Below, in pieces: positions 28,839 to 38,123 of a DNA stretch of 64,000 nt (the first letter of the stretch is position 1; every line of letters begins with the position of its first letter). Source of the DNA: Imtechella halotolerans. Its GTDB lineage: Bacteria > Bacteroidota > Bacteroidia > Flavobacteriales > Flavobacteriaceae. The translations under genes and the position numbers were made by a program. Location of the stretch: the NCBI RefSeq assembly GCF_028743515.2, contig NZ_CP117969.2, positions 2,017,501-2,081,500 of the forward strand, written 5' to 3'. Below the pieces are notes generated by a model. It did not search any database and had not been told where the DNA came from. It saw only the letters and a list, made by a program, of their open reading frames with translations.

Positions 28839-28846
28839 CAAACCTA
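28839..28846 (-). promoter_or_regulatory. -7 promoter box for the polyprenyl synthase gene
   Basis: On the minus strand TAGGTTTG fits TAnnTTTG exactly and lies 27 bp before the TTG start at 28811, in the 43-bp gap after rlmN. This suggests the gene is transcribed separately from rlmN. Confidence 0.5.
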
Positions 28847-28854
28847 CTAATTTT

Positions 28855-29895
28855 TTATGATTTATTAGCTAATTGTCCACAAGCCGCATCAATATCTTTT
28901 CCTCGTGAACGTCTTACAGTTACTGTAATTCCACTTTGCTCTAAGGTAGAAACATACAATTGGATAGCCTGATCACTGGCTTGTTGAAATTCTCCTTCAT
29001 CTATTGGATTATATTCTATTAGATTCACCTTGGAAGGAGCAAATCTGCAAAATTTAACCAATGCATCCACATCCCTTTTACTGTCATTTATTCCTTTCCA
29101 AACAACATACTCATAGGTTATTCTACTTTTGGTCTTGCTATACCAATATTCTAATGCTTCACGCAGTTCTGACAAAGGAAAATTTTCATTAAAAGGCATA
29201 ATAGAAGTTCTCACTTCATCAATTGCAGAATGTAGCGAAACAGCTAATTTAAATTTCACTTCATCATCTGCCATTTTCCTGATCATTTTAGGAACTCCGG
29301 AAGTTGATACGGTAATGCGTTTAGGAGACATTCCTAAACCCTCAGAAGAGGTTATCTTATCAATTGCCTTAAGTACATTATTATAGTTCATTAAGGGTTC
29401 TCCCATTCCCATAAAAACTATATTGCTCAGCGGTCTATCAAAATATAAGCGACTCTCGTTATCGATGGCAACTACCTGATCGTAAATTTCATCAGGATTT
29501 AAGTTTCTCATGCGTTTCAGTCTAGAAGTAGCACAAAACTTACAATCCAAACTACAACCCACCTGACTAGAAACACATGCGGTAGTTCGGGTTTCAGTAG
29601 GTATTAAAACTGATTCAACAATTAAATCATCATGAAGCCGAACAGCATTCTTAATAGTTCCATCATTGCTACGCTGCATTTGATCGACTTTGATATGATT
29701 AATTACAAAGTTTTCTTCAAGCATTTCCCTAGTATCCTTAGAAAGGTTAGTCATACTACTAAAGGAATGTGCCCCTTTACTCCATAACCATTCATATACT
29801 TGATTACCCCTAAAGGCCTTATCACCTTTAGATTCAAAAAAATCACGTAATTGTACTTTGGTAAGTGCCCGTATGTCCTTTTTAGATGTTATCAT
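28855..29895 (-). CDS. rlmN: Dual-specificity rRNA/tRNA m2A methyltransferase RlmN
   Basis: RlmN is a radical SAM enzyme that methylates C2 of A2503 in 23S rRNA and of A37 in some tRNAs. The cluster motif CSLDCKFC places three iron ligands at Cys114, 118 and 121; MGMGEPLMNY follows, and a conserved Cys near 340 (DAACGQL) is the resolving residue. ATG at 29895 gives 346 aa. The ATG five codons upstream (29910) lies at the edge of the -7 box and would not be transcribed. Confidence 0.95.
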   Translation of the reverse strand: MITSKKDIRALTKVQLRDFFESKGDKAFRGNQVYEWLWSKGAHSFSSMTNLSKDTREMLEENFVINHIKVDQMQRSNDGTIKNAVRLHDDLIVESVLIPTETRTTACVSSQVGCSLDCKFCATSRLKRMRNLNPDEIYDQVVAIDNESRLYFDRPLSNIVFMGMGEPLMNYNNVLKAIDKITSSEGLGMSPKRITVSTSGVPKMIRKMADDEVKFKLAVSLHSAIDEVRTSIMPFNENFPLSELREALEYWYSKTKSRITYEYVVWKGINDSKRDVDALVKFCRFAPSKVNLIEYNPIDEGEFQQASDQAIQLYVSTLEQSGITVTVRRSRGKDIDAACGQLANKS

Positions 29896-29899
29896 ACTG

Positions 29900-29907
29900 C
29901 AAAGATA
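29900..29907 (-). promoter_or_regulatory. -7 promoter box that decides the rlmN start
   Basis: TATCTTTG on the minus strand matches the consensus and ends 4 bp before the ATG at 29895. Transcription should begin at or next to that ATG, so the mRNA may be leaderless or nearly so. Confidence 0.6.
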
Positions 29908-29957
29908 CATTTTTGACTTAATCGAAATACTATTGGGTATTTACCGAATTTAGTCAT

Positions 29958-29990
29958 AAAAAAACCCTAGAATTCTCCAGGGCTTTTTAA
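29958..29990 (-). terminator. Intrinsic terminator after queA
   Basis: On the minus strand an A-rich start, a short stem CCCT/AGGG (29965-29968 and 29979-29982) with flanking A-T pairs, and seven T residues follow the queA stop at 30003. It separates queA from rlmN. Confidence 0.7.
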
Positions 29991-30002
29991 ACTACTTTTT
30001 TA

Positions 30003-31052
30003 TTACAGAATGAGCATGGCGTCTCCGTACGAATAAAACTTATATCCCTCCTTCACCGCCTCCGCATATGCCTTTTTAATTAAATCATGTCCCGCAAACG
30101 CTGAAACCATCATTAACAAGGTAGATTTCGGTGTATGAAAATTAGTAACCATACAATCAGCGATGCTAAAGTCATATGGAGGGAAAATAAACTTATTAGT
30201 CCACCCCTCATAAGGATTTAATGTTTTTTCAGAAGAAACTGAACTCTCCAGCCCTCTCATAACTGTGGTTCCTATAGCACAAACCTTTCCTTTTCCCTTT
30301 TTTGCTTTATTTACAACATCACAAGCTCTAGGTGTTATAACCAACTCTTCACTATCCATTTTGTGCTTAGAAAGATCTTCCACTTCAACTGGATTAAAAG
30401 TGCCCAAGCCAACATGCAGTGTAATTTCCGCAAAGTCAATGCCTTTGATTTCCAAACGCTTTAACAGGTGCTTGGAAAAATGTAATCCCGCGGTAGGTGC
30501 TGCTACTGCACCCTCATGCTTGGCATAAATCGTCTGATATCGTTCCTCGTCCTCAGGTTCAACATTACGTGAAATATATTTTGGAAGAGGTGTTTCTCCA
30601 AGTTCTGTAAGCTTATTTCGGAATTCTTCATAAGACCCATCGTATAGAAAACGTAATGTACGACCACGTGAAGTCGTATTGTCAATTACCTCAGCAACTA
30701 GACTCTCATCATCTCCAAAATAAAGCTTATTGCCTATCCTAATTTTACGAGCAGGATCAACAAGCACATCCCAAAGACGTTGCTCTGCATTAAGTTCACG
30801 CAATAAGAATACCTCAATTCGAGCTCCAGTTTTCTCCTTATTACCGTAAAGCCTTGCCGGAAATACTTTTGTATCATTAAGCACCATTACATCTCCTTCA
30901 TCAAAATATTCTATAATATCTTTAAAAAGACGATGTTCAATTGTCTTTGTTTTACGGTCTACCACCATTAATCTAGCTTCATCGCGATTTTCACTCGGAT
31001 ACTCGGCCAGCAACTCTTTAGGTAAATCAAAATTAAAATGAGATAACTTCAT
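30003..31052 (-). CDS. queA: S-adenosylmethionine:tRNA ribosyltransferase-isomerase
   Basis: QueA transfers the ribosyl group of SAM to preQ1 in tRNA, forming epoxyqueuosine at the wobble position. The 349 aa begin [19 protein letters not shown] and include [53 protein letters not shown] and [18 protein letters not shown], all diagnostic. It has its own -7 box upstream and a terminator downstream, so it is monocistronic. Confidence 0.96.
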   Translation of the reverse strand: MKLSHFNFDLPKELLAEYPSENRDEARLMVVDRKTKTIEHRLFKDIIEYFDEGDVMVLNDTKVFPARLYGNKEKTGARIEVFLLRELNAEQRLWDVLVDPARKIRIGNKLYFGDDESLVAEVIDNTTSRGRTLRFLYDGSYEEFRNKLTELGETPLPKYISRNVEPEDEERYQTIYAKHEGAVAAPTAGLHFSKHLLKRLEIKGIDFAEITLHVGLGTFNPVEVEDLSKHKMDSEELVITPRACDVVNKAKKGKGKVCAIGTTVMRGLESSVSSEKTLNPYEGWTNKFIFPPYDFSIADCMVTNFHTPKSTLLMMVSAFAGHDLIKKAYAEAVKEGYKFYSYGDAMLIL

Positions 31053-31076
31053 GAATTTCTATTTTTTACAAGGCTG

Positions 31077-31084
31077 CAAATATA
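31077..31084 (-). promoter_or_regulatory. -7 promoter box for queA
   Basis: TATATTTG on the minus strand, 24 bp before the queA ATG. Several TTG triplets lie upstream, the best about 21 bp away, slightly longer than usual. The rest of the 112-bp gap to aroA shows only a weak inverted repeat (CAAC/GTTG). Confidence 0.6.
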
Positions 31085-31164
31085 CAATCTCAACAAGGGG
31101 GTTGTCAAGGGAATTAGCATTTATTTCTGAGAAAGTCCTTAGAACACAATTTCTTGTTAGTTTT

Positions 31165-32394
31165 TTACTGCTCTGATATCAAGAATCCAATCTGTTCCAT
31201 ATCCCTCCAAAAATCGGGATATGATTTAGATACTACTTCTGCATCATTTATATATAGGGGAACTTTAAGTGCCAATGGAGCAAATGCCATAGCCATCCTA
31301 TGATCATTGTAAGTATCTATTGTCACTTCCGACTTAATAGTTAATGATGGCTTTAAAAACAATTCTGAATTAGTTACATCAATTTGGGCTCCCAACTTAG
31401 AGAGCTCAACCTTAAGTGCTTCAAGTCTATCTGTCTCTTTAATTTTCAAGGTATGTAGCCCTGAAAGCGAGCACCCAATTCCTAATGCAAAACAACTAAC
31501 TGCAATTGTCTGAGCTATATCAGGAGCATGAGTTAGATCATATTCAAAATGAAGTTGCAATTTCTCAGAAGTTTTGGTCAAAACCACTTGATTGTCTTCA
31601 AATTCAGTAGTCACTCCAAACTGCTGATAAATTGAAGCTAGAACAGAATCTCCTTGTAAGCTATTACTTTTATAACTTGACAAACGTACTTGAGTACCAA
31701 GCTGACAAATAGAAACAATACTATAAAAATAAGAAGCAGAACTCCAATCAGATTCTACTACCAATTTTTTTGATTCTGGTTCATTCATTAAAGGCATTAC
31801 CCTTATGATATTTCCATTAAATGAGGTATCGACTCCTATTTCATTAAGCAATGACAACGTCATTTCGATATAAGGAACTGATGTAATATCTCCTTCTAAA
31901 ATAAGCTCTAAACCATTCGGAAGACGAGAGGCAATTAACAATAATGCTGATATATATTGGGAGCTTACATTGGCCGCCATAACAACCCTACTTTCATCTA
32001 AGCGTCTACCTTCTATTTGCAATGGAGGATAACCTTCATCCTGAGTAAATGAAATATCAGCCCCTAATTGGCGTAATGCATCTACCAAGATACCAATTGG
32101 CCTTTCTTTCATTCGCTTCGACCCAGTAAGTATTACACTTCGCCCCTCTTGCATCGCAAAAAAGGCTGTAAGGAATCTCATAGCAGTACCGGCATGATGA
32201 ATATCTACCACACCTTCCTTAATGGAGAGTCCTTCATCCATGACACAAGCATCATCGGAATTAGAAACATTTTCAATAGAAAGTTGAGGAAACAGCGCCT
32301 GTAAAAGCAATAATCTGTTACTTTCACTTTTAGAACCCGTTATGGTAATCGATTGCTGTATATGTGTGTTTTGGGAAAAAAGGTGTAATTTCAA
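31165..32394 (-). CDS. aroA: 3-phosphoshikimate 1-carboxyvinyltransferase (TTG start)
   Basis: AroA (EPSP synthase) joins phosphoenolpyruvate to shikimate-3-phosphate in chorismate synthesis. The N-terminal GSKSESNRLLLLQAL binds substrate; HAGTAMRFL, LTGSKRMKERPIG and the C-terminal IKETDRLEALKVEL and NDHRMAMAFAPLA are family signatures. The start is probably TTG at 32394, 2 bp after the upstream stop, because no ATG is available before the first conserved motif. Length 409 aa, slightly shorter than E. coli AroA. It feeds the Phe/Tyr operon encoded further along. Confidence 0.94.
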   Translation of the reverse strand: MKLHLFSQNTHIQQSITITGSKSESNRLLLLQALFPQLSIENVSNSDDACVMDEGLSIKEGVVDIHHAGTAMRFLTAFFAMQEGRSVILTGSKRMKERPIGILVDALRQLGADISFTQDEGYPPLQIEGRRLDESRVVMAANVSSQYISALLLIASRLPNGLELILEGDITSVPYIEMTLSLLNEIGVDTSFNGNIIRVMPLMNEPESKKLVVESDWSSASYFYSIVSICQLGTQVRLSSYKSNSLQGDSVLASIYQQFGVTTEFEDNQVVLTKTSEKLQLHFEYDLTHAPDIAQTIAVSCFALGIGCSLSGLHTLKIKETDRLEALKVELSKLGAQIDVTNSELFLKPSLTIKSEVTIDTYNDHRMAMAFAPLALKVPLYINDAEVVSKSYPDFWRDMEQIGFLISEQ

Positions 32395-32396
32395 AA

Positions 32397-32723
32397 TTAT
32401 TTCAGTTTTTCATTATTGTGATGACGATCGTGATCACGCTTTGTTTTTTTATCCATTTTTTTATCAAATGCTTCCTGTAGGTTGATACCTGTTTGGTTTG
32501 CCAAACAAAGCACCACAAATACTACATCAGCTAATTCTTCACCTAAATCCTTTTCTTTGTCAGATTCCTTTTCTGACTGTTCTCCATACCGCCTTGCAAT
32601 TATCCTAGCTACTTCTCCAACTTCTTCAGTAAGTTGTGCCATATTAGTTAGTTCATTAAAATAGCGCACCCCATGGTCCTGAATCCAATTGTCTACTTCT
32701 TGTTGAGCATTTTTAATGTCCAT
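32397..32723 (-). CDS. MazG-like nucleotide pyrophosphohydrolase
   Basis: This 108-aa all-helical protein has the metal-binding EExxE...ExxD arrangement of MazG-type enzymes (LTEEVGEVARII and LGEELADVVFVVLCLA). Relatives hydrolyse dNTPs or similar nucleoside triphosphates to monophosphates. It ends in a His/Lys-rich tail (RDHDRHHNNEK). The single MazG unit suggests a homodimer or tetramer. It lies between tcdA and aroA, within a few bp of each. Confidence 0.88.
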   Translation of the reverse strand: MDIKNAQQEVDNWIQDHGVRYFNELTNMAQLTEEVGEVARIIARRYGEQSEKESDKEKDLGEELADVVFVVLCLANQTGINLQEAFDKKMDKKTKRDHDRHHNNEKLK

Positions 32724-32729
32724 TGTATA

Positions 32730-33446
32730 CTATCTTTTATCTAATAAATAATTAATCGCAGTAGCTGCAGCCTGCAATCCAAAGGCAGCTGGCATATAAC
32801 TTATGGTCCCATAATAAGAACGTTTAAAATTGGTCCCATCCGTCTCCTTAAGACTATCTATTCGTTGCACTTCTGTAGAATACACGGCCTTTATCCCTTT
32901 AAAAATCCCTTCCTTTTTAAGGCGTTTACGCATATGTTTGGCTAACATACAGTCACGAGTTTTACTAATATCATTTACTTTGACCTTACTTGCATCCAAT
33001 TTCCCTCCAGCCCCCATACAGCTAACTATTTTTACTTTTTTACGCTTGGCAGCGATTATAAGATTTAGTTTTGGGGTAACACTATCAATACAATCTAACA
33101 CATAATCAAATGATTCATCAACTAGCTCATAAGCTCTTTCAGGGGATAAAAATTCATTATAAACTGTAAGATTTATCTCTGCATTAATTTCTTTAATACG
33201 ATTAGCCATAACAGTTGCCTTATAGGCTCCAATGGTACTGTCAATTGCGGGCAATTGCCTGTTTTTATTTGTAATATCAAATACATCTCCATCAACAATT
33301 GTCATTCTACCAATACCTGCTCTAGCTAAAAATTCTGCCGCAAATGATCCTACGCCACCTAATCCAACAACAAGTACATTAGACTGCTGTAATTTTTTAA
33401 TCCCCTCTTCTTTTACTAATAATTCGGTACGTTCTAACCAACTCAT
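32730..33446 (-). CDS. tcdA: tRNA threonylcarbamoyladenosine dehydratase
   Basis: TcdA (CsdL) is an E1-like ATP-dependent enzyme that cyclises t6A37 of tRNA to ct6A. The ThiF-type nucleotide fold is clear: VLVVGLGGVGSFAAEFLARAGIG (about 24-46), VDGDVFDITNKNRQ, DCIDSVTPKLNLI and MGAGGKLD. At 238 aa it is the normal length. Its ATG overlaps the stop of the next gene downstream in the ATGA manner. Confidence 0.93.
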   Translation of the reverse strand: MSWLERTELLVKEEGIKKLQQSNVLVVGLGGVGSFAAEFLARAGIGRMTIVDGDVFDITNKNRQLPAIDSTIGAYKATVMANRIKEINAEINLTVYNEFLSPERAYELVDESFDYVLDCIDSVTPKLNLIIAAKRKKVKIVSCMGAGGKLDASKVKVNDISKTRDCMLAKHMRKRLKKEGIFKGIKAVYSTEVQRIDSLKETDGTNFKRSYYGTISYMPAAFGLQAAATAINYLLDKR

Positions 33447-34087
33447 TTTAAAAATAATGTCTTAAATTGATTACACAGATGGTTTTTCAAGTCATCCATA
33501 GTTATACTTCTCAACTCAATTGCTTTCGTGTATACCTCTTCTATCATTATCTCTGCGTCATCTGTTTCCAGAAAAAAAGCGTCAAAAGGTATATTTGCAA
33601 AAGTATTCCCCACAGCTGAATTAGACAACAAAGCCTTGCCAAAAGAAAGAAATATTTTATTTTTCACTAAAGGTTGAGCTACCTCTATTTTTTTATTAAA
33701 CCCGTGTATAATCCATGGCTGAGTAGGCTTCCATTCCTTTTTTAATCTTATGATATCATCATACGCTCTAACACAATGAATAACAACCGGTTTTTGATAC
33801 TTTTCAGAAAGCACTATTTGATGTTTAAATATTTCTATCTGTAGATCTAGATTTGTTCGAATATTTCTATCAATCCCACACTCTCCTACTGCCAGACAAT
33901 TTGAATTAAGGAGCATCTGCTCTAATCTTTTAAAATCATCATTCAATTTTGTTTCATCAATATACCAGGGATGAATCCCAACAGAGTGGTAACCTTCATA
34001 AAATCTTGACTTAGGATATTGATTCACTATTGAAACCGTATTTTCATCCTTTTCCTTATGATGGGTATGAATATTTATAAAAGGCAC
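33443..34087 (-). CDS. TatD-family metal-dependent hydrolase (GTG start)
   Basis: This 214-aa member of the TatD family has the metal ligands NIHTHH near the start, GECGID (about 98-103), VIHCVRA, IIHGFNK and ETDD (about 180-183). TatD relatives act as metal-dependent deoxyribonucleases, but this shorter version may differ in substrate. The best start is GTG at 34087 since the HTH motif follows within seven residues. It lies just upstream of tcdA on the minus strand. Confidence 0.85.
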   Translation of the reverse strand: MPFINIHTHHKEKDENTVSIVNQYPKSRFYEGYHSVGIHPWYIDETKLNDDFKRLEQMLLNSNCLAVGECGIDRNIRTNLDLQIEIFKHQIVLSEKYQKPVVIHCVRAYDDIIRLKKEWKPTQPWIIHGFNKKIEVAQPLVKNKIFLSFGKALLSNSAVGNTFANIPFDAFFLETDDAEIMIEEVYTKAIELRSITMDDLKNHLCNQFKTLFLK

Positions 34088-34110
34088 AGAAATGGAATTA
34101 AAACGTAAAA

Positions 34111-34138
34111 ATAAATAATTCCGGCCAAGACCGGAATT
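34111..34138 (-). terminator. Intrinsic terminator after the DUF3857 pair
   Basis: AATTCCGG and CCGGAATT (34117-34124 and 34131-34138) make an 8-bp stem with loop CCAAGA, followed on the minus strand by ATTTATTTTTA. It is placed between the DUF3857 stop at 34180 and the TatD-like gene. Confidence 0.75.
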
Positions 34139-34179
34139 ATATTATACTGTAATGCACAGCTATTTTGTTATATTTAATA

Positions 34180-36180
34180 CTACCCTTTTTTCAACACTAC
34201 TCGCTCTGACTCCTTATCTACAATCATACTATAAAAAGATTTAGTCTCTTCATAATAAAGTGAAGGAATTAGTGATTCTATAATATCTAATGCTACGGAT
34301 AATTGTAATTTACTTCCCTGCACTAATAAATTAAACTTATATGTAGCCATATTATCTGGAAGGGAAATAGAAATAGGTTCAGGCAAAGATGACACCACAT
34401 AACCTTCCGGTATATCCATTGAAAACACAAAGCGATTCTTACTAGGATATCCAAAATTAATTGGAAACTCTCTTTTATTCGATTTAAATATATTTTCTTT
34501 GGTCCTGAACATCATAAATGGATAAAAATAAAGTTCTTCTCCCAAGGTTTCTACATTTCCATCCAATTCAAAAAGGTACGACTCTACTACCGGCATATGC
34601 TCATGACCAAGATTTTCAGCCATATAATTCTCTACTTCAATGTTCTTGAATTTATTCTCTAGCTTTTGCACCTGTTCTTCCACTGACCCTTTGTGTGAAT
34701 TTCTAAAATAATGCGCACCATGGTTGACAAAACGTGACTTTACTTCTCCTTCAATTTTACCTGAGGCCATTATTTTAGCATTTACCATATGCATTTCTTG
34801 GGAAGTGCTTTGTGGAATTAATGGGATTTCTACTGAACTTCCATCCTTTCTTACCAATCGTCCATTCCAATTTATGGCTCTTAAAGGTAAAATATCTAAT
34901 GTTGAATGTAAATCAGACCCATCCATCAACAACACTTTATCATTAACTTCTGCAGCAGCAACAACATAATTAAATCCATCAAGAGTTGGAAACATCGGAA
35001 TCCCATTACTTCTAGTACTCACTAACACTGGATTTGCATTAAATCCTGCATGTCGAAGCATTATAACCAAGGCTAAATTAATATCTGCCACGTTACCCAC
35101 TCCTTTTCTGTAGGCAGATTTAACACCTTCTTCCGAAAACTTTCCATAATATTGATTCCATTTGATCTTAGATTTTACAAAATTCAAAACCATTACCATT
35201 TTTTCATTAGGTGAAGTAGCTTTCTCTAAAATGGCATTTAGCTCATCTTCAAAAAAGCCCCTTTGTTTTAATTCACCTCCAAAACCATCATTATCATAAA
35301 TTATTTTAACTACATCAGTCCAAGTCTGAGAATAATATTTTATAGGTTGTTGAGGAAATTGCACAGACAATAACTCCATTGTCAAACCAGCTCTATAATT
35401 ATGAATATTATCAACATAAGGCTCCTCCTTCATACTAGGAACATCTCTTTCTACTATTGAAAAATGATTCACTTGAAAATCAATTCTATCATAATTGACA
35501 CTATTTCCTTTCCCAAATCCATTAGACTGTTTACTTGACAATGATAAAGAACTGTTGCTCGATGAATTCTTAATTGTATATGGATAATACCCTTTTTGCA
35601 TTGGCTTAAATATAAAATACTCTGGGAATCTTAATTCTACATTTAGTTTTTTGATAGGAATCCCAAATTGTAAATCTAAATCATCTACTTTAGTAAAAAA
35701 CGGAGATCTGATTTCATAGGTAACATCAATAACTGATTTTGGCTTTAAATTGGGTAGTGTAAACTTAACTTCATCTCTAAACTTTGAAAGCGACGTCTTA
35801 AATATTTCATCCCCTCGAAGCTTGGTTTCTAAAATCTTATCACCCTCCAAGTTAAAAGTAACACCCTTAATACCAACTACTTTCTCTTGATCGTTGTCAG
35901 ACTTATATGTAATTATATTTTGAGTAGCAAATTCATATCCTTCAGGATTATAAAATTTTATTCGCAACTCAACCTCCTTCACCTGTGTAAATCCTGTTGA
36001 CTGATTATACTCAATTCGAATATGAACTCCTTTATGCAATATAGCCGCATTTGCTTCAGGTTCAGTAGGATGCTTTTCTTCCAGAAGCTCAGCCTTAGTC
36101 ACCTTTCCAAATTTAAAGTCTTGGGAATAAACTCCAATACATGCGAATACACAGAAATACAGAAAAATATACTTTTTCAT
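34180..36180 (-). CDS. DUF3857/transglutaminase-like exported protein, catalytic Cys absent
   Basis: This exported protein of 666 aa has a signal peptide (MKKYIFLYFCVFACIGVYSQ), an N-terminal DUF3857 beta-rich domain and a transglutaminase-like domain. Where the catalytic motif GDCK is expected it reads VGNVADINLALVIML, with Val364 in place of Cys, so cysteine chemistry seems lost. A C-terminal beta domain follows (FPINFGYPSKNRFVFSMDIPEGY). Its neighbour 2 bp upstream is a paralogue that keeps the Cys. It is probably periplasmic or surface-exposed; function is unknown. Confidence 0.82.
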   Translation of the reverse strand: MKKYIFLYFCVFACIGVYSQDFKFGKVTKAELLEEKHPTEPEANAAILHKGVHIRIEYNQSTGFTQVKEVELRIKFYNPEGYEFATQNIITYKSDNDQEKVVGIKGVTFNLEGDKILETKLRGDEIFKTSLSKFRDEVKFTLPNLKPKSVIDVTYEIRSPFFTKVDDLDLQFGIPIKKLNVELRFPEYFIFKPMQKGYYPYTIKNSSSNSSLSLSSKQSNGFGKGNSVNYDRIDFQVNHFSIVERDVPSMKEEPYVDNIHNYRAGLTMELLSVQFPQQPIKYYSQTWTDVVKIIYDNDGFGGELKQRGFFEDELNAILEKATSPNEKMVMVLNFVKSKIKWNQYYGKFSEEGVKSAYRKGVGNVADINLALVIMLRHAGFNANPVLVSTRSNGIPMFPTLDGFNYVVAAAEVNDKVLLMDGSDLHSTLDILPLRAINWNGRLVRKDGSSVEIPLIPQSTSQEMHMVNAKIMASGKIEGEVKSRFVNHGAHYFRNSHKGSVEEQVQKLENKFKNIEVENYMAENLGHEHMPVVESYLFELDGNVETLGEELYFYPFMMFRTKENIFKSNKREFPINFGYPSKNRFVFSMDIPEGYVVSSLPEPISISLPDNMATYKFNLLVQGSKLQLSVALDIIESLIPSLYYEETKSFYSMIVDKESERVVLKKG

Positions 36181-36182
36181 AA

Positions 36183-38066
36183 TTATAGTTGGTTGGTTAA
36201 AACAATTTTTTGCTGATCAAGCTTATTAATTTCAATCATAAAATTTCTATACGATGTATAGGCCTCTTTTGAAAACTCTCCTTCCTTAAGAATAAGTCTT
36301 CTTTCATATATAACTTTATCATCTTTTTTCTCAAACTTATACTCCCATAATCCAAACTCAGATTCCCCTTTAGTATTTTGAGGAATAAAACTAACCACAT
36401 AATTTGAAGGAATGGTATAAACAACTCGATCAAAATCAACATACCCATTCACAATAACTAAATTATTTTTCCTGTCTTTAATTTTATCAGGAATCGAATT
36501 GAGCCTATTACCGAAGTTGGCAACAAAAACCAATTTTTCTCCAACTTTTTCAGCATATCCGTTAACATTCATGGTCAATTTTTCCTCCCACAAAGACTTT
36601 GACTTATTATTAGCCAATTCAAAGTTTACAACCTCTAAATTGGTAAGGTATTTAAAATAATGCTTGTAATAGGATTTAATTTCTTCACTGCTCGCGGTTT
36701 CAAGAAAACTACGTTGTTGATATTGCAATCCTCCACTTTTAATCGATACTTCGGCCTCAGCCATTCCATCTTCACTTAAAGAAACATAAATATCTCCTTC
36801 TTGAAGATTATAAGGTGCTTCATATTTATGCGTTTTTTTTAGACTCCCTCCCTGGGAGGTTAAGACTAACGCATTTCGATCATGATTGCCTAAACCAATA
36901 TAACCAAATGGGTATTTTTGACTTGTGCATTCCAGCCATATTTCTTCATCAGTCAAAGGCAAGTATAATATCATATGATTACCTTGAACTGAAGAAAATT
37001 CAGGATCAAAACTTACTTTTTGAGTATCGTTGTAAATAATTGCGTGATATGAAGTTACTCCTACGGCATTTAATAATGCGTGAGTATAATTGGTTAATGC
37101 TTTGCAATCACCATATCCAACTCTATCAACCTCTTCTGCCTTAGTAGGCATAAAACCTCCTATACCAAGCTGTACACTGATATAACGTGTCTTGTCCTGC
37201 ATGTACTGATAAATCAACCTTGCCTTTTCTTTATCAGTGGTAGCATTTTTAGTAAGCTGCTTCATCTGTTCTTTGGTTTTTTCGGGCAATTGAACTTGAT
37301 TTTTATACAAATCATGGTAAAACCATCTCCCTAGTTCCTCCCAATTTGAAGCAGAACCCAAATATCCTTCTAAAGAAAATTGATCTAACGCAAAACGAAC
37401 ACGAGGAACACGTTGAAAAACGGATGGACTTAAAGGCTCTGAATCAAGGGGCTCAACATTTTCCATCTTAAATGTTAAGACTCCTTGTGTATCTTCTTTG
37501 AAAAATTTAAAGTTACCTAAATTGTACTCCTTATATCTAAATCCAAGATTTGCAGCATACTTCACTATCATAGAAGATTCAGATACCGATACTCCGTAAG
37601 AAGCAATTGGCTGCCAACTTGGTAGAAAAGCAGTATTGGAAGATTCATAATAACTTTTGAAAACCAACTTATAGGGATATTGGATTGGCTTATAATCCAA
37701 AAACATTATTCGATTGTCTCCATGCAATGAAAACCCATCAGAAGCACTTACATCATTAAAATCAGACTTTTTATATTTACCTATTTCTTTTCCTAAAACA
37801 TCATAAATCTTTACTTCTAGAAGTTTAATGTTTGTATTATTGTCATAATACAAATAGGTATTAATTTCATTATTTCCCTTACTATTATAAACAATAACTT
37901 CCCGCTCAGATTCTAGGCTATATTTTGTTGAAGAGTGTATCGTAAGAACTTTGTGATGTGTAACTAAAGCATTGAAACCTTTCACCGTTGAGAATTCATT
38001 ATTCTGGGATGTAAGGTTAGAACAATGAATAAAAAAACTTACAAAAAGTAGTGTAATATTTTTCAT
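36183..38066 (-). CDS. DUF3857/transglutaminase-like exported protein
   Basis: This paralogue of the next gene downstream is 627 aa from ATG at 38066. It has a signal peptide (MKNITLLFVSFFIHCSNLTSQ), a DUF3857 domain, and a transglutaminase core with GYGDCKALTNYTHALL, placing the catalytic Cys at 321 and a His in YHAIIYND. It may cleave or link peptides outside the cytoplasm. An ATG six codons upstream lies between the -7 box (38086-38093) and the expected transcript start, so it was rejected. Confidence 0.85.
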   Translation of the reverse strand: MKNITLLFVSFFIHCSNLTSQNNEFSTVKGFNALVTHHKVLTIHSSTKYSLESEREVIVYNSKGNNEINTYLYYDNNTNIKLLEVKIYDVLGKEIGKYKKSDFNDVSASDGFSLHGDNRIMFLDYKPIQYPYKLVFKSYYESSNTAFLPSWQPIASYGVSVSESSMIVKYAANLGFRYKEYNLGNFKFFKEDTQGVLTFKMENVEPLDSEPLSPSVFQRVPRVRFALDQFSLEGYLGSASNWEELGRWFYHDLYKNQVQLPEKTKEQMKQLTKNATTDKEKARLIYQYMQDKTRYISVQLGIGGFMPTKAEEVDRVGYGDCKALTNYTHALLNAVGVTSYHAIIYNDTQKVSFDPEFSSVQGNHMILYLPLTDEEIWLECTSQKYPFGYIGLGNHDRNALVLTSQGGSLKKTHKYEAPYNLQEGDIYVSLSEDGMAEAEVSIKSGGLQYQQRSFLETASSEEIKSYYKHYFKYLTNLEVVNFELANNKSKSLWEEKLTMNVNGYAEKVGEKLVFVANFGNRLNSIPDKIKDRKNNLVIVNGYVDFDRVVYTIPSNYVVSFIPQNTKGESEFGLWEYKFEKKDDKVIYERRLILKEGEFSKEAYTSYRNFMIEINKLDQQKIVLTNQL

Positions 38067-38085
38067 AAAAGAAAGCGTATACAAT

Positions 38086-38093
38086 CAAATATA
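38086..38093 (-). promoter_or_regulatory. -7 promoter box for the DUF3857 gene pair
   Basis: TATATTTG on the minus strand, 19 bp before the ATG at 38066, in the short gap after dtd. No -33 TTG at good spacing was seen. Confidence 0.5.
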
Positions 38094-38123
38094 TACAATT
38101 TCTTTTACATTTTATTAAGAATG

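Noticed and set aside
25282-34138. The two GC-rich stems at 25282 and 34117 as copies of a repeat element
   Set aside because: They share only short AATTCC ends, differ in the core, and each is placed as an ordinary terminator.
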